The translations under genes were made by a program, and so were the position numbers. From assembly GCA_963802795.1 (NCBI GenBank), contig CAWDJV010000005.1, positions 62,001 through 126,000 on the forward strand: DNA of 64,000 nucleotides. Direction: 5' to 3'. The notes under the pieces are model-generated. The model worked only from the letters and a program-made list of their open reading frames with translations. It searched no databases and was not told the DNA's origin. This DNA is from JAIBJN01 sp963802795. GTDB taxonomy: Bacteria > Actinomycetota > Thermoleophilia > Gaiellales > Gaiellaceae. Shown here in pieces: positions 42,213 to 51,235 of this stretch (position 1 is its first letter; every line of letters starts with the position of its first letter).

Positions 42213-43600
42213 ACGTTCGCTGGACCCGCGGGCGGAGCCGACGGCGGCGCGCGCTGTATATCTCGTCCCCGATCGGGCTCGGCCACGCGCGTCGCGACGT
42301 CGCGATCGCCAGGGAGCTGCGGCAGCTCGTCCCGGACCTCGAGATCGACTGGCTCGCCCAGCACCCCGTCACGGCGGTGCTCGAGGCGGAGGGCGAGCGA
42401 ATCCACCCGGCGAGCGCCGAGCTGGCGAACGAGTCCGGCCACATCGAGTCCGAGTCGGCCGAGCACGATCTGCACGCGTTCCAGGCGATCCGCCGGATGG
42501 ACGAGATCCTGTGCGCGAACTTCATGCTCTTTCACGACGTCGTCGAGGAGGAGCAGTACGACGTCTGGATCGGAGACGAGGCCTGGGAGGTCGACTACTA
42601 CCTGCACGAGAACCCGGAGCTGAAGAGAGCCGCCTACGTCTGGCTGACCGACTTCGTCGGCTGGCTTCCTCTGGAGGACGGCGGCGAGCGCGAGGCGTTC
42701 CTGACGGCCGACTACAACGCCGAGATGATCGAGCACATCGCGCGGTTCCCGCGCGTGAGGGACCGCGCGATCTTCGTCGGCAATCCCGAGGACGTGGTCG
42801 GCGACGCGTTCGGTCCCGACCTTCCGCCGATCCGGGACTGGACGGAGCAGCACTACGACTTCGCCGGCTACGTGACCGGGTTCGAGCCGGTCCAGGACCG
42901 CGAGAAGCTGCGTGCCGAGCTGGGCTATGCCGCAAACGAGCAGGTCTGCATCGTCACCGTCGGAGGGTCGGGGGTGGGCGGCGATCTGCTCCGGCGGGTC
43001 GTGGACGCGTTCCCGGAGGCGAAGGAGCTCGTTCCCGAGCTCCGGATGATCGTCGTCGCCGGTCCGCGCATCGATCCGGCGACGCTTCCGGAGGCCGACG
43101 GCCTCGAGGTGCGCGCGTACGTCCACAACCTCTACCGCCACCTGGCCGCCTGCGATCTCGCCGTCGTGCAGGGAGGGCTGACGACGGCGATGGAGCTGAC
43201 GGCCAACCAGCGGCCCTTCCTCTTCTTCCCCCTCCGCCATCACTTCGAGCAGAACTTTCACGTTCGGCACCGCCTCGAGCGCTACGGCGCCGGGCGAGCG
43301 ATGGACTTCGAGACCGCGACGCCCACCGTGATCGCAGAGGCGATGGCCGAGGAGATCGGCCGGGAGGTCGACTACCTGCCGGTCGAGACCGACGGCGCCG
43401 CGAAGGCAGCGGCACGGATCGCGGAGCTGCTCTACGACTTCCGACGAAGACGCCGTCGTTCGCTGTGTCCTCGACTACTTCGAGGGGTGGTTCGACGGCG
43501 ACCCGGTACGCATGGAACGGCGCTCCATCCGGGCCTGAAGAGGTCGATGGGCGCGGAGTGTCGAAGACGGCGGGTCTCGGCAGCGGCGCATCCGGCGTGA
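42209..43600 (+). CDS. Glycosyltransferase, MGT/UGT-like GT-B fold
   Basis: From ATG 42209 (ATGA overlap). ALYISSPIGLGHARRDVAIA is the N-terminal donor-family start. The C-domain has VTVGGSGVGGDLLRRVVDAF, EVRAYVHNLYRHLAACDLAV and VQGGLTTAMELTANQRPFLF, the nucleotide-sugar binding region of MurG/UGT-like enzymes. The acceptor is unknown. The protein reads well to residue 408 (AARIAELL); after that the frame enters the NTF2-like remnant and the real C-terminus is unclear, so the end coordinate is only the first in-frame stop. Confidence 0.72.
   Translation: MNVRWTRGRSRRRRALYISSPIGLGHARRDVAIARELRQLVPDLEIDWLAQHPVTAVLEAEGERIHPASAELANESGHIESESAEHDLHAFQAIRRMDEILCANFMLFHDVVEEEQYDVWIGDEAWEVDYYLHENPELKRAAYVWLTDFVGWLPLEDGGEREAFLTADYNAEMIEHIARFPRVRDRAIFVGNPEDVVGDAFGPDLPPIRDWTEQHYDFAGYVTGFEPVQDREKLRAELGYAANEQVCIVTVGGSGVGGDLLRRVVDAFPEAKELVPELRMIVVAGPRIDPATLPEADGLEVRAYVHNLYRHLAACDLAVVQGGLTTAMELTANQRPFLFFPLRHHFEQNFHVRHRLERYGAGRAMDFETATPTVIAEAMAEEIGREVDYLPVETDGAAKAAARIAELLYDFRRRRRRSLCPRLLRGVVRRRPGTHGTALHPGLKRSMGAECRRRRVSAAAHPA
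43434..43600 (+). pseudogene. Truncated NTF2/SnoaL-like (lumazine-binding type) gene remnant
   Basis: A frame starting with ACG at 43434 reads TSDEDAVVRCVLDYFEGWFD then GDPVRMER, and after one missing base continues as ALHPGLKRSMGAE. This matches the N-terminus of small NTF2-like proteins of about 120 residues. No further homology follows before 43600, and the start codon is ACG where ATG would be expected. It looks like a decayed or truncated gene at the end of the hydrolase-glycosyltransferase unit; consensus errors may worsen the picture. Confidence 0.5.
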
Positions 43601-43629
43601 TCCACGGCACGATCGCCCTCGTTGAACGT

Positions 43630-44208
43630 CTAGCGAACTCCTAAGGGCGGGACGTACGTCGCGGTCAGCCGGGCCTCGCCGATCACGTGGCCCTCGGCGG
43701 CCGCGAGAAGCTCCTCCCGGGACGCCGCGCCGTCGAGGCCCGTCGGTGCGTCGAGCGCGAGCAGGCGGAAGACGTAGCGGTGCTCCTCGCCGCCCGGCGG
43801 ACAGGGGCCGCCGTAGGCATCCTCGCCGAGGTCGTTCACGCCCTGGAGAAGAACTAGCCCGCCGTCGACGGGCCGGCCCGCGGGCACTTCGGCAGGCAGC
43901 TCGGTCGCCCCGGGATCGAGGCCGTACGCGAGCCAGTGGGTGAAGAGGCCGCCCGGAGCGTCGGGATCCTCGACGATCAGCGCGAGCTCGGCGGTCCCTT
44001 CGGGAACGCCCTCCCAGGCGAGCGCGGGCGAGACGTTGTCGCCGTCGCAGGTGTAGCGAGGGTCGATCGGCTCTCCTTCGGCGACGTCACTCTCCGCGAA
44101 CGCAAAGCCGGGAACGGCCGCCCCGGTCTCGAGCGGCTCGCCGTCGTCTCCGCCGCAGCCCGCGGCCACTGCCGCGGCGAGCGCGAGTACCAGCGCGGCG
44201 GCTCGCAT
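43630..44208 (-). CDS. YbhB/YbcL-type PEBP lipoprotein
   Basis: 192 residues. The N-terminal signal ends in a lipobox-like AAAVAAGCGGDD, so the protein should be anchored outside the membrane. PEBP motifs follow: YTCDGDNVSPALAWEGVP, IVEDPDAPGGLFTHWLAYGL and YGGPCPPGGEEHRYVFRLLA. The family resembles Raf kinase inhibitor protein; bacterial roles are poorly defined. A TAGGCT hexamer ends 6 bases before ATG with no ribosome site, suggesting leaderless transcription. Convergent with the upstream plus-strand genes. Confidence 0.88.
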   Translation of the reverse strand: MRAAALVLALAAAVAAGCGGDDGEPLETGAAVPGFAFAESDVAEGEPIDPRYTCDGDNVSPALAWEGVPEGTAELALIVEDPDAPGGLFTHWLAYGLDPGATELPAEVPAGRPVDGGLVLLQGVNDLGEDAYGGPCPPGGEEHRYVFRLLALDAPTGLDGAASREELLAAAEGHVIGEARLTATYVPPLGVR

Positions 44209-44257
44209 GCTCGAAGCCTAGGTGAACCGACGTCTGGCGTCGCTGCGAACACGTGGC

Positions 44258-45616
44258 ATGAACGAGAACGAGACGAGCTGGACACGGCGCGACTTCGTCA
44301 CCCGCCTCGGCGGAGCCGCCGTCGGCCTCGCCGCCACCGGTCTCTCCGCCACGCCTGCGTTGGCAGGCCGACCGAACGGCGGCGCCGGCCGCCTCAGCGC
44401 GGCCGTGCCGACCGCGTGGTTCGACCTCTCGCTCGATCTCGTCCGCAGCGCGAGCGGCTTCAGCCCGCCGGTCGCCGCGCGCGCCTTCGCCTATGCGGGG
44501 CTGACCCTCTACGAGGCGGTCGTTCCCGGGAATGCCCGGCTATCGCTCGCTCGGGCGGGTGTTCAGAGACCTCGACGGGCTCCCGCGCGCCGACAGGACG
44601 AAGAGATACGACTGGCCCACGGTCGCCAACGCCGCTCTTGCCGCGATCCTCGAGAGCCTTGATCCCGACGGCCGGCGACGAGGAGCTTGACGCTCTGACG
44701 GCCTTGGAGGCGCGCTTCCTGCGCCGCCGCGGCCGCGTGGTTCCGCCCGCCGTGCTCGCCCGCTCGGTGGAGCGCGGCCTCGACGTCGCCGAGACGATCT
44801 TCGCCTGGTCGAAAGGAGACGGCGGCCATCAGGGATACCTGCGCAACTTCCCTCCCTACTCGCCCCCGGCCGGGCCCGGTCTCTGGGTGCCGACGCCGCC
44901 CGCCTTCAGCTCGGCCCTCCAGCCCTTCTGGGGAGGGAACCGCTGCTTTCGCGATCACCAACGGCGCCGCGTACCCGCCCGGCGACCATCCACGCTACTC
45001 GGAGGCGGCCGGCTCGCGCTTCCGGCGGGAGGCGCGCGAGGTGTACGACACCGTGAACTCGCTGACGGCCCGGCAGAAGGCGATCGCCCTCTTCTGGTCG
45101 GACGACCCGGGCCAGACGGCGACTCCACCCGGGCACTCGATCTCGCTCGCCACGCAGGTGCTCCGGCGAGAGCGCTCCAGCCTGGCCGAGGCCGCCGAGA
45201 CGTACGGGCGGCTCGGCGTGGCGCTCTCGGATGCCTTCGTCGCCTGCTGGTTCCAGAAGTTCCGCTACAACCTCCTCCGGCCGGTGACCTACTCCCGCGC
45301 CCAGTTCGATCCCGACTGGACGCCGCTGCTCGTCACGCCGCCCTTCCCCGAGTACCCCTCGGGACACTCGGTCCAGTCAGGAGCAGCCGCGCAGGTTCTC
45401 GCCGACCTGTTCGGGACCCGCTACCGCTTCGTCGACCACACGCACGACGACCGCGGTCTTACCCCGCGCCGCTTCGATTCGTTCCTGGACGCCGCCCAGG
45501 AGGCGGCGATCTCACGCCTCTACGGCGGCATCCACTTCCGCGCCGCGATCGAGAACGGCCTCGCCCAGGGAAGGCGGATCGGGCGGGCCGCGAGCCGACT
45601 ACCGCTCCGCGCCTGA
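44258..45616 (+). CDS. Vanadium-dependent haloperoxidase / PAP2-type protein with Tat signal (three frameshifts)
   Basis: From ATG 44258 the N-terminus carries a twin-arginine signal (SWTRRDFVTRLGGAAVGLAA). Three extra bases (near 44530, 44659 and 44950) must be removed to give exactly 452 codons. Active-site blocks of the vanadium haloperoxidase/acid phosphatase superfamily are present: FQKFRYNLLRPVTYSR, FPEYPSGHSVQSGAAAQVLA and SRLYGGIHFRAAIENGLAQG with the vanadate-binding histidine. It is exported folded and may oxidise halides with peroxide or act as a phosphatase; the family alone does not decide. Confidence 0.75.
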
Positions 45617-45636
45617 ATCGGGCTTCGACGAATCCG

Positions 45637-46383
45637 CTAGAGAATCTGCGCGAGGAACTGCTTCGTGCGCTCCTCCTGCGGGCTCGTGAAGAAGTGCTCC
45701 GGGGGTCCGACCTCGACGATCTCGCCGTCGGCCATGAAGACCATCCGCCGTGCGACCGCGCGGGCGAAGCCCATCTCGTGCGTGACGACGATCATCGTCA
45801 TGCCCGACGCGGCGAGCTCCTCTATGACGTCGAGCACCTCCTTGATCATCTCCGGATCGAGGGCCGAGGTGGCCTCGTCGAAGAGCATGATCTTCGGCTC
45901 CATGGCGAGCGCACGGGCGATGGCGGCCCGCTGTTGCTGCCCGCCGGAGAGCTGGAGGGGGTACTTGTGCGCCTGCTCGGGGATTCGAACGCGCCGGAGG
46001 AGCTCCATCGCCCGCTCCTCGGCCTCCTTGCGCGGCCGGCGGCGGACGTGGCGCGGGGCGAGCGTGACGTTCTGGAGCACCGAGAGATGGGGAAAGAGGT
46101 TGAACTGCTGAAAGACCATCCCTACCTCGCGCCGGACCTCCTGGATGTTGCGGAGGTCGTCGGAGAGCTCGATCCCGTCGACGACGATCCGGCCGCTGTC
46201 GTGTTTCTCCAGCCGGTTGATACAGCGGATCATCGTCGACTTCCCCGACCCAGAGGGGCCGCAGACGACCACCACCTCCTGCCGGTCGACCTCGAGATCC
46301 ACGTCCTTGAGCGCCTGGAAGTCGCCGAACCACTTCGAGACCCCCGTGAGCTGGATCATTTCCTTGCCGTTCTCGGTGCTCAT
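45637..46383 (-). CDS. Polar amino acid ABC transporter ATP-binding protein
   Basis: 248 residues. Walker A VVVVCGPSGSGKSTMIRCIN, Q-loop region VGMVFQQFNLFPHLSVLQNV, signature LSGGQQQRAAIARALAMEPK, Walker B IMLFDEATSALDPE and switch histidine VVTHEMGFARAVARRM are all intact. It is closest to GlnQ/AapP/HisP. Its ATG overlaps the stop of the permease gene. It powers uptake by the AapJQM-like components encoded upstream in the same transcript. Confidence 0.94.
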   Translation of the reverse strand: MSTENGKEMIQLTGVSKWFGDFQALKDVDLEVDRQEVVVVCGPSGSGKSTMIRCINRLEKHDSGRIVVDGIELSDDLRNIQEVRREVGMVFQQFNLFPHLSVLQNVTLAPRHVRRRPRKEAEERAMELLRRVRIPEQAHKYPLQLSGGQQQRAAIARALAMEPKIMLFDEATSALDPEMIKEVLDVIEELAASGMTMIVVTHEMGFARAVARRMVFMADGEIVEVGPPEHFFTSPQEERTKQFLAQIL

Positions 46384-47636
46384 CGCCCTCCCAGCGCCAG
46401 ACGTTGCTCGAGTCGCTGGCTCTCCCGCGACATCCAGTATGACCCGGTCCAGTAGACGAAGCTCGCGAAGACCAGGGTCTCGACGATGCGCCCCTGGGCG
46501 ATGAAGTCGGGCTGCTTCGTGATGTTCTCGGAGATGGTGAGCAGCTCGGCCAGGCCGACGACGAAGACGAGCGACGTGTCCTTGTAGAGGCTGATGAACT
46601 GGCCGACGAGGGCGGGGATGACGCTTCGCAAGGCCTGCGGGAGGACGATCTGCCGCGTCGTCCGGTACGCGGAGAGCCCGAGCGCCTGCGCTGCCTCGAC
46701 CTGGACCGTCGGCACCGACTGGAGGCCGCCCCTCACGATCTCCGCCACGTAGGCGGAGGTGAACATGATGAGCGCGATGAGGACGCGGACGATGGTGTCG
46801 GGGCGCTCGAGGCCCTCGGGTAGGAAGAAGCCGATCATGAAGACGCCCATGAAGATGAGCGCGACGAGCGGCACCCCGCGGATGAACTCGATGTACCCGG
46901 TGCAGACGATCCGCACGGCCGGCAGGCTCGACCGCCTGCCGAGCGCAAGCAGGACGCCGACCGGAAACGACAGCAGGATCCCGCCCACGGCGAGGAAGAT
47001 GGTGAGCAAGAACCCGCCCCAGTCGCTCCACCTGACGCCTCCGAAGGCGACGATCGTCAGGAAGGCGAGCACGACTCCGGCGAGGACGATGAGCGGAACC
47101 GAGCGCTCGAGCCGTCGCGGCGCTCGTCGGCCGATCACGTTGAAGATCGCGCCGACGGCGGCGATGGCGAGCACGAGGAGCAGGTTCCGCAGGGATCCCG
47201 AGAACCACAGGAGAACGGCGACGAGGAGGACGACGGGCGCGAGGCGGCGGACGGCGACGCCTCGGGCGGCCGGCTGCGCTCGTCCCTCCGCGACCTCCCG
47301 GCGGCGCTGGGCTCCGATCGCGCCGGCGCCGAACCCGAGCGAGGCGGCGAGGACGAAGAGGGAGGCCCAGATGCGCCAGGTCTCGTCCCGCGGGAACGTG
47401 CCGATCATCAGGGTCGTGAGGTTCCGCTCGACGATCTCCCACTCGGCGTCGACGAAGACGAACTTCCCGATCCTGTAGGCAACCCAGGCGAGGAAGACTC
47501 CGAAGGCGACGGTCAGGACGGCGTCGAAGACGCTCCCGAAGAGGTTCTCCCGCACCCATTCGCGCGGTGGAAGCCGGCGCTCCGGCGGGCCCTCGGGGAG
47601 AGGCAGCGGCTCGAGCGTCTCGATCTGCGTGGCCAC
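46380..47636 (-). CDS. Polar amino acid ABC permease, AapM-like
   Basis: 418 residues from GTG 47636. A long N-terminal region with several membrane segments is followed by the HisM/AapM-type domain: YIEFIRGVPLVALIFMGVFM, SAYVAEIVRGGLQSVPTVQV (the EAA-loop region continues VEAAQALGL) and LPQALRSVIPALVGQFISLY. This long form is typical of AapQM-type systems. The ribosome site GGAGGGG is supplied by the terminal repeat of the structured element at 47639-47801, which separates it from the first permease gene. Confidence 0.9.
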   Translation of the reverse strand: MATQIETLEPLPLPEGPPERRLPPREWVRENLFGSVFDAVLTVAFGVFLAWVAYRIGKFVFVDAEWEIVERNLTTLMIGTFPRDETWRIWASLFVLAASLGFGAGAIGAQRRREVAEGRAQPAARGVAVRRLAPVVLLVAVLLWFSGSLRNLLLVLAIAAVGAIFNVIGRRAPRRLERSVPLIVLAGVVLAFLTIVAFGGVRWSDWGGFLLTIFLAVGGILLSFPVGVLLALGRRSSLPAVRIVCTGYIEFIRGVPLVALIFMGVFMIGFFLPEGLERPDTIVRVLIALIMFTSAYVAEIVRGGLQSVPTVQVEAAQALGLSAYRTTRQIVLPQALRSVIPALVGQFISLYKDTSLVFVVGLAELLTISENITKQPDFIAQGRIVETLVFASFVYWTGSYWMSRESQRLEQRLALGGR

Positions 47637-47638
47637 TA

Positions 47639-47801
47639 GTGCCCCTCCGGGTAATGCTGCCCCGCTTCTGCGTCGCGAGCACCAAGCGAGAGTCCGCACT
47701 CGTCCGCAGCCAAGGCTAGAAGCCTTGGTAAGGGCGAGGGTGCGCTCTCGCGCCGCGTGATCGCGGGGCAGAAGCAGCCGTCGTATTGCCCGGAGGGGCA
47801 C
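47639..47801 (-). repeat. 163-bp structured intergenic element, copy 2
   Basis: Read on the minus strand it begins at the base after the TAA of the first permease gene. It runs from GTGCCCCTCCGGGCAAT to ATTACCCGGAGGGGCAC, a 17-base terminal inverted repeat with one mismatch. The central hairpin is CCAAGGCT-TCT-AGCCTTGG. It matches the element at 33497-33661, also on the sense strand of its operon. Its last bases contain GGAGGGG, 5 bases before the GTG of the next gene. Confidence 0.87.
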
Positions 47802-48980
47802 TTAACGTCGCCCCTTCAAGGTGAGCCTGCGGTTGAAGAGGTTCGTGACGAGCGAGATCGACAGGGAGATGAGGAGGTAGATGCCCATGAGCAGGACGAT
47901 CGCCTGCACCGCCGGCGCCTGCTGGGCGATCGAGACGCGCGTGATCTTCGTCAGCTCGTAGTAGCTGATCGCGATCCCGAGCGACGAGTTCTTCATCAGG
48001 TTCAGGTACTGGTTGGCGATGGGCGGCACCGAGATCCGAAAGGCCTGTGGCAGGACGACGTGGCGGAGCCGTTGCCCGCCGGATAGGCCGACGGCGTTCG
48101 CGGCCTCGGACTGACCGCCGGGGACGGCGAGGATGCTGCCGCGGACGATCTCCGCGATGTGGCTCGCCGTGTAGAGCGCGAGCCCGATCAGGAGCGCGAC
48201 GTACTCCGGGCTGAGGCGGAACCCGCCGGTCGTCGAGCGCTCGCCGCGCTCGGGTGTCTCGACGGCCCACGGGGTGCCGGTGGCGAAGAAGCCGACCGTG
48301 AGGATGGCAAGCAGGACGCCGCCGGCCCAGAGCACTCGGCGGTGGGGCTCCCCGGTGCGGTCGAACCGGCGGGTGCGCCAGATCCAGACCGCGGCCGCCG
48401 CGGTGAGACCGACGAGCGCGACGAGCCCGAACGCGAAGCCCTCGCCGACCTTGTCGAACCAGGGCACGACGATGCCGCGGTTCGAGACCACCAGCAGGTC
48501 GGAGACCTCGAGCGCGTCCCCGATGGGCGGAAGCCGCAGGACGACGCCGAGGTACCAGAAGAGGATGATGACGAGGACCGGGATGTTGCGGAACGTCTCG
48601 ACGTAGAGCGCCGCCGACTTGCGCACGAGCCAGTTGGAGGAGAGGCGGGCCACTCCGACGAGGACACCGATGATCGTGGCGAGCACGATCCCGAGGAGCG
48701 AGACCTTGAGCGTGTTCTCGACACCGATTTTCAGAGCGTCGCCCAGGCTCTGGGCCGAGCTGAAGTCGGAATCCGGGATGGCGAAGCCGGCGGCCTGGTC
48801 GAGGTAGTCGAAGCCGGTCGGGATCCCGAGACGCTCGAGATTTCCGACGACGTTGTCGAGCAGGTAGAGGAGAAAGCCGCCGACCGCGACGAGAAAGACC
48901 GCCTGGAGCACGATGCGGAGCACGCGGACGTTCCGCCACAGCGGCGTCCGGCGGGTCGGCATCGGCGTTGCGGTGCTCAC
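47802..48980 (-). CDS. Polar amino acid ABC permease, AapQ-like
   Basis: 392 residues from GTG 48980. The N-terminal part VENTLKVSLLGIVLATIIGV with RLSSNWLVRKSAALYVETFR and NIPVLVIILFWYLGVVLRLP, plus the later SHIAEIVRGSILAVPGGQSE and VLPQAFRISVPPIANQYLNL, fit the AapQ/GltJ branch. It pairs with the AapM-like permease to form the channel. TAA is followed immediately by the structured element. Confidence 0.9.
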   Translation of the reverse strand: MSTATPMPTRRTPLWRNVRVLRIVLQAVFLVAVGGFLLYLLDNVVGNLERLGIPTGFDYLDQAAGFAIPDSDFSSAQSLGDALKIGVENTLKVSLLGIVLATIIGVLVGVARLSSNWLVRKSAALYVETFRNIPVLVIILFWYLGVVLRLPPIGDALEVSDLLVVSNRGIVVPWFDKVGEGFAFGLVALVGLTAAAAVWIWRTRRFDRTGEPHRRVLWAGGVLLAILTVGFFATGTPWAVETPERGERSTTGGFRLSPEYVALLIGLALYTASHIAEIVRGSILAVPGGQSEAANAVGLSGGQRLRHVVLPQAFRISVPPIANQYLNLMKNSSLGIAISYYELTKITRVSIAQQAPAVQAIVLLMGIYLLISLSISLVTNLFNRRLTLKGRR

Positions 48981-48988
48981 GGAGACGG

Positions 48989-49022
48989 GCTCGGGGCGGC
49001 GACCTCGGCCGCCGCCCCGAGC
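48989..49022 (-). terminator. 12-bp hairpin between binding-protein and permease genes
   Basis: GCTCGGGGCGGC and GCCGCCCCGAGC pair perfectly around a 10-base loop in the 51-base gap between the binding-protein stop and the first permease start. Hairpins in this place commonly protect the binding-protein mRNA and reduce permease expression. There is no T-run, so partial termination is only possible. Confidence 0.7.
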
Positions 49023-49031
49023 GGTATCGGC

Positions 49032-50174
49032 CTAGCGGTACGGCGGCGCGTACTGGAGGCCGCCGTCAATCCAGAGCGCATTGAGACCCCGCTCGAGCCC
49101 GAGCGGAGAGTCGACCCCGACATTCGCGTCGTAGATCTCACCGTAGTTGCCCACCTGCTCGACCACCTGGACGGCGAAGTCGGCGGGAAGTCCGAGTCCC
49201 GCGTCGAAGGGCTCCGGCGTACCCCCCAGCTCCGCAGGCGCCGGCTGGCCGAGGAGGCGGAGCACCTCCGGATCGGTGCTGTCGAGCATGTCCTGGACGT
49301 TGCCGGACTCGATCCCGAGCTCCTCGGCGGCGACTGTCGAGATCACCGCCCAGTTGACCGCGTCGGCCCAGTCGTCGTCTCCGTCGGACACGACCGGCCC
49401 GAGCGGTTCCTTCGACATGGTCTCGTCGAGGATGACGAGAGCCTCCGGCCCGCCCTGTCCCTCCGGCCAGTTCGAGCGGATGCCGGCGAGCTGCGACTTG
49501 TCCGAGGTCCAGGCCCCGCACCGGCCCTGGATGAAGGCTTCCTGGAGCGGGTCGGTCTCCTCGAACGCGAGCGGCTCGTACTCGAGGCCCTCGGCCTGGA
49601 AGACGGTCTCGAGGTTGAGCTCCGTCGTGGTGCCCGACAGGACGCAGATCGTCTCGCCGTCGAGGTCCGCGAGCGATTCCACGCCGCTGTCCGCGGCCAC
49701 CATCATCCCCTGCGCGTCGTAGAACGTCGTGTGCAGGAACCGGGCGCCTTCCGTGCCGTCGCGCGACGCCGTGTCCGTCGTGTTGCGGATGAGAACGTCG
49801 ATCTCGCCGGACTGGAGCGCCGTGAAGCGTTGCTCGGCCGAGAGCACCGAGAACTCGACGGCCTCGGAGTCGCCCAGCACCGCCGCTGCAACCGCCCGGC
49901 AGAAGTCGATGTCGAACCCTTCGGGCTCGCCGGCCTCGCCGGTGAACCCGAACCCGGGCACCGAGTCGTTCACCCCGCAGCGGAGCGTGCCGCGGCTCGT
50001 GACCTCCTCGAGGAGGCTCCCGCCTCCCTGCTGGCCGCCGGCATCCGTCTGGCCGGTATCACCGGCCGCATCACCGTTTCCGTCGTCGTCGTCGCCTCCG
50101 AGCGAGCAGCCCGAGCCGAACGCCAGGACGACTAGACAAAGGACGCAGAGCGTCCATCCCCGCAAAACGCGCAC
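49032..50174 (-). CDS. Polar amino acid ABC substrate-binding lipoprotein, AapJ-like
   Basis: 380 residues from GTG 50174. The signal peptide ends in a lipobox (VVLAFGSGCSLGG), followed by an acidic linker. The binding domain has GTLRCGVNDSVPGFGFTGEA, GFDIDFCRAVAAAVLGDSEA, LQSGEIDVLIRNTTDTASRD and ETICVLSGTTTELNLETVF, as in AapJ/GltI proteins for glutamate, glutamine or general L-amino acids. It heads the transporter operon. A TAGTCT -10 candidate overlaps a GTCTG...CAGAC inverted repeat at 50190-50209, a possible operator. Confidence 0.92.
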   Translation of the reverse strand: MRVLRGWTLCVLCLVVLAFGSGCSLGGDDDDGNGDAAGDTGQTDAGGQQGGGSLLEEVTSRGTLRCGVNDSVPGFGFTGEAGEPEGFDIDFCRAVAAAVLGDSEAVEFSVLSAEQRFTALQSGEIDVLIRNTTDTASRDGTEGARFLHTTFYDAQGMMVAADSGVESLADLDGETICVLSGTTTELNLETVFQAEGLEYEPLAFEETDPLQEAFIQGRCGAWTSDKSQLAGIRSNWPEGQGGPEALVILDETMSKEPLGPVVSDGDDDWADAVNWAVISTVAAEELGIESGNVQDMLDSTDPEVLRLLGQPAPAELGGTPEPFDAGLGLPADFAVQVVEQVGNYGEIYDANVGVDSPLGLERGLNALWIDGGLQYAPPYR

Positions 50175-50231
50175 TTGACCACCCCCTGGGTCTGACGGTT
50201 GCGCCAGACTAGACGATCCTCGGCGTGGGTG

Positions 50232-51230
50232 TCAGGCCCTCGAAACGCCGACCTCGAGCACGGCCGCGCCTCGGACCGACCCGGTTCGCAGGCGGTCGAG
50301 CGCCTCGTTTGCCTGCCCGAGCGGGAAGACCTCGACCTCGGTGCGGATCGGCACTCGGGGGGCGAGCTCCAGCAGCTCCTCCCCGTCACGGCGCGTGAGG
50401 TTCGCCACCGAGCGGAGGACGCGCTCGCTCCAGAGAAGCTCGTACGGGAAGGAGGGGATGTCGCTCATGTGGATCCCGGCGCAGACGACGATTCCTCCAC
50501 GGGCGGTCGCCGCGAGCGCCGCCGGCACGAGCTCGCCCACCGGGGCGAAGACGATCGCCGCGTCGAGCTCCTCCGGCGGCGAGCTCAGCGAGTCTCCGGC
50601 CCAGTCCGCGCCGAGCTCCCGGGCGAACTCCTGACCGGCCTCGTCGCCCGCGCGCGTGAACGCGAAAACCCGCCGGCCCTCGTGGCGCGCCACCTGCGCG
50701 ACGATATGCGCGCTCGCGCCGAAGCCATAGAGCCCGACCCGCTCCCCGTCGCCGGCGAGCCGGAGCGCTCTGTATCCGATCAGCCCCGCGCAGAGGAGCG
50801 GCGCCGCCTGGACGTCCGCGTAGGCCTCGGGCACCGGAAAGCAGAAGCGCTCGTCGGCGACGGCGAGCTCCGCGTAGCCACCGTCGAGGTCGTAGCCGGT
50901 AAAGCGTGCGAGCTCGCACAGGTTCTCGCGCTCCGAGCGGCAGTAGCGACACTGGCCACAGGTCCAGCCGAGCCAGGGAACGCCGACCCGCTCGCCCGGT
51001 GCGAAGCGCGCCGCGCTGTCCCCGGCCGCCGCGACCCGCCCGACGATCTGGTGGCCGGGGACGAGCGGCAGCTTCGGCTCCGGCAGCTCGCCGTCGACGA
51101 CGTGGAGGTCGGTGCGGCAGACACCGCACGCGGCCACGGCGACGAGAACCTGGCCGGGCCCGGGCTCCGGCGCCGGGAGCTCGGCCTCCCGGAGAGGCTC
51201 CCCCGGGGCGCCGAGAACCATCGCCCTCAT
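50232..51230 (-). CDS. Zinc-dependent alcohol dehydrogenase, AdhP/MDR family
   Basis: 332 residues from ATG 51230. The catalytic zinc region is VAACGVCRTDLHVVDG with PLVPGHQIVGRVAAAG (GHQ in place of the common GHE), the structural zinc site is CGQCRYCRSERENLC, and the NAD fold is GERVGLYGFGASAHIVAQVA. The last gene of the polyamine operon, 5 bases after the aminotransferase. It could reduce or oxidise an aldehyde/alcohol formed from polyamines, but similar enzymes act on many alcohols. Confidence 0.9.
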   Translation of the reverse strand: MRAMVLGAPGEPLREAELPAPEPGPGQVLVAVAACGVCRTDLHVVDGELPEPKLPLVPGHQIVGRVAAAGDSAARFAPGERVGVPWLGWTCGQCRYCRSERENLCELARFTGYDLDGGYAELAVADERFCFPVPEAYADVQAAPLLCAGLIGYRALRLAGDGERVGLYGFGASAHIVAQVARHEGRRVFAFTRAGDEAGQEFARELGADWAGDSLSSPPEELDAAIVFAPVGELVPAALAATARGGIVVCAGIHMSDIPSFPYELLWSERVLRSVANLTRRDGEELLELAPRVPIRTEVEVFPLGQANEALDRLRTGSVRGAAVLEVGVSRA

Positions 51231-51235
51231 CGGTC

